Part shown: piece by piece, positions 62,656-64,000 of the stretch
How the letters are laid out: every line of letters starts with the position of its first letter
Position numbering within the stretch: the stretch's first letter is position 1
Assembly: GCF_030547245.1 (NCBI RefSeq)
Contig: NZ_JAUOQT010000003.1
Coordinates: forward strand, 310,001-374,000
Direction of reading: 5' to 3'
Length of the DNA: 64,000 bases
Source: Oceanihabitans sp. 2_MG-2023
Lineage (GTDB): Bacteria; Bacteroidota; Bacteroidia; Flavobacteriales; Flavobacteriaceae
Made by a program: the position numbers and the translations under genes
Notes under the pieces: generated by a model
Told to the model about the DNA's origin: nothing
The model's database searches: none
What the model saw: the letters and a program-made list of their open reading frames with translations, nothing else

Positions 62656-64000
62656 TTATTGCTTCACTATCTTTTTGGTGGTTACACCTTCTACTGTTTC
62701 TACTTGTAAAAAGTATAAACCATTAGATAAATTGGAAGTGTTTAAGGTATTCTCTCCTTTTTGAAGTAGTCCTTGTTTAATAACTTGACCATTTACGGTT
62801 ATTAAGCTATAGCTAGCATCTTCTTGTATGGATACGGTTAGACTATTATTTACAGGATTTGGGAACACGTTAAAACCAACTTGTTCAAACGCTGTATTTG
62901 AAAGCGTAGCACATTCTGTTTGGTTATTGACATACGTTGATGTTGCGTCTTTATTCGTCCAGTTTACTGTACTCCAAGCGGCATCATCAACCTCAATACA
63001 CGTTAAATTTGGATTGTCTGTGCTATCAAAATATATGAAATTTATATTATTTCCGTTTTTTGCATTTAAAGATGTTAATAGGTTATTATCGCATCGTAAT
63101 GAAACTAAAACCGCATTGTTAGAAACATCTAAATTAGTTAATTGATTATTATTACAAAAAAGCGCCTCTAATATGGGACTTTGCGTAACATTTAGAATAG
63201 ATAAATTATTAAAGCTACAATCTATAGCAGTTAAAGAAGGTTTTGAACCTAGTGAAAGTGTATTTAAATTATTATCATATACATTTAACACTTCTAACAT
63301 ACTATTACTTGATAAATCCATGCTAATTATTTGATTACTTCTAGCAATAACATGTGTTAAAGAAGGATTGCTAGTAAAATCTATGGTTGTTATATTATTA
63401 TTGTCAAAATATAAAAATTCTAAGTTACTGTTCATAGAAAAATCTACACTTGCCACCTGATTATTATAAAATCTCAAATCCTCTAAAGCAAGAAAATCTT
63501 CAATTCCTGTTAGATCTGAAATGCTCAAACTATTTACATCTAGACTCGTTACCAAATTAATATTAGCAGTAGTAACATAATCATCATTGGTAACACCATT
63601 ACCCATACTATTTGTTGCGCCAATTGCTACAACATTACCACTAGCATCGTGGGTTTCTAGGTAGTTTTCAAAATTATCATCTGGTACGTAGGTTAAACCT
63701 AATGTCGCACAGTTTTCGCTAAAACTAGTTTGCGTATCTACATCTGTCCAATTAGTAGTAGAATATGCAGTATCATCCACCTCAATGCACAATAGGTTTT
63801 GGTTTTGGGTAGCAACAAAATCACCTACATTGTAATTATTGCCATTTTTAACATTTAAATTAATTAACCCGTTATCGCTACAGTCTAATTCTACTAAGCC
63901 AGAGTGCAATGATAAATCTAAGCTTTGTATCCCATTTTCACTACAATTTAGAATTGCTAATAATGTATTAGAGCTTAAATCTAAATTAACCAGAAAGTTT
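62656..64000 (-). CDS. T9SS-exported leucine-rich-repeat protein (5' end beyond window)
   Basis: At least 448 residues; the frame is open to the right edge, so the N-terminus lies beyond. LRR repeats continue through the visible part (LDLSSNTLLAIL, LDVSNNAVLVSL, LNVKNGNN), broken by a fresh start-like segment YVPDDNFENYLETHDASG, so at least two LRR blocks are joined. The C-terminal sorting domain (last 75 residues, FNVFPNPVNNSLTVSIQE, GLYFLQVETVEG) is almost identical to that of the gene before, and both share LTCIEVDDAAWST motifs. The T9SS tag means surface export. Terminator follows about 135 bp downstream. Confidence 0.85.
   Translation of the reverse strand, partial: NFLVNLDLSSNTLLAILNCSENGIQSLDLSLHSGLVELDCSDNGLINLNVKNGNNYNVGDFVATQNQNLLCIEVDDTAYSTTNWTDVDTQTSFSENCATLGLTYVPDDNFENYLETHDASGNVVAIGATNSMGNGVTNDDYVTTANINLVTSLDVNSLSISDLTGIEDFLALEDLRFYNNQVASVDFSMNSNLEFLYFDNNNITTIDFTSNPSLTHVIARSNQIISMDLSSNSMLEVLNVYDNNLNTLSLGSKPSLTAIDCSFNNLSILNVTQSPILEALFCNNNQLTNLDVSNNAVLVSLRCDNNLLTSLNAKNGNNINFIYFDSTDNPNLTCIEVDDAAWSTVNWTNKDATSTYVNNQTECATLSNTAFEQVGFNVFPNPVNNSLTVSIQEDASYSLITVNGQVIKQGLLQKGENTLNTSNLSNGLYFLQVETVEGVTTKKIVKQ

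Noticed and set aside
1-64000. CRISPR arrays, tRNA, rRNA, transposases, prophage genes
   Set aside because: None seen: no regularly spaced direct repeats, no cloverleaf anticodon arms, no transposase or phage structural genes in any frame.

Overview
The window is chromosomal DNA of a low-GC member of the Bacteroidota, almost certainly a (probably marine) Flavobacteriaceae species. The evidence is several secreted proteins ending in a type IX secretion (T9SS) sorting domain, SusC-type plug and CarboxypepD_reg-like domains, a menaquinone (menE/menC) locus, TAnnTTTG-type -7 promoter boxes, weak Shine-Dalgarno sequences and many lineage-typical lipoproteins. The genus cannot be fixed from sequence reading alone. 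No rRNA, tRNA, CRISPR array, transposase or prophage gene was seen.

Layout. 1-2.9 kb: a coiled-coil membrane protein, a ureohydrolase, a small membrane protein and a GNAT acetyltransferase. 2.9-9.1 kb: a glyoxylate-shunt locus (malate synthase, isocitrate lyase, alanine-glyoxylate-type aminotransferase) divergent from a ScfR/RamB-like regulator, with a 14-bp palindrome and related TTCGCAA elements that look like its operators. 9.1-10.4 kb: a VOC protein and a peroxiredoxin-like protein. 10.6-17.3 kb: an accessory stretch, all on the minus strand, with a DinB-like protein, a large S41 protease preceded by a 42-bp perfect palindrome, and a three-gene ABC-ATPase/middle-component/nuclease-like module of the ABC-3C (Lamassu-like) conflict-system type. 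Two imperfect palindromic elements and a short remnant punctuate this stretch.

17.4-26.6 kb: seven minus-strand genes, mostly of unknown function: a long coiled-coil protein, two unrecognised soluble proteins, an AAA+ ATPase and two membrane proteins, with a nudK-type hydrolase among them. Their gaps carry dispersed repeats. It could be an uncharacterised membrane-associated AAA+ machine. 26.8-34.1 kb: an MBL-fold lipoprotein, small membrane proteins, ettA, a pirin/MarR/flavin-reductase/DoxX stress cluster and an acyl-CoA carboxylase beta subunit. 34.2-41.4 kb: a vWA protein fused to a SusC-type plug, menE-CPBP protease-menC, a sterol-desaturase-family hydroxylase and an SDR.

41.4-52.8 kb: housekeeping and envelope genes (GIN-domain protein, cupin, holA, orphan HsdR-N nuclease-fold protein, GT2, OmpA lipoprotein, VOC, Sua5/YrdC, esterase, UvrD/PcrA helicase, glutamate-synthase-like enzyme). 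53-64 kb: T9SS cargo proteins, a LytS/LytTR-type two-component pair with a beta-propeller sensor, three lipoproteins, and two large leucine-rich-repeat T9SS proteins with near-identical C-termini, the second running off the right edge.
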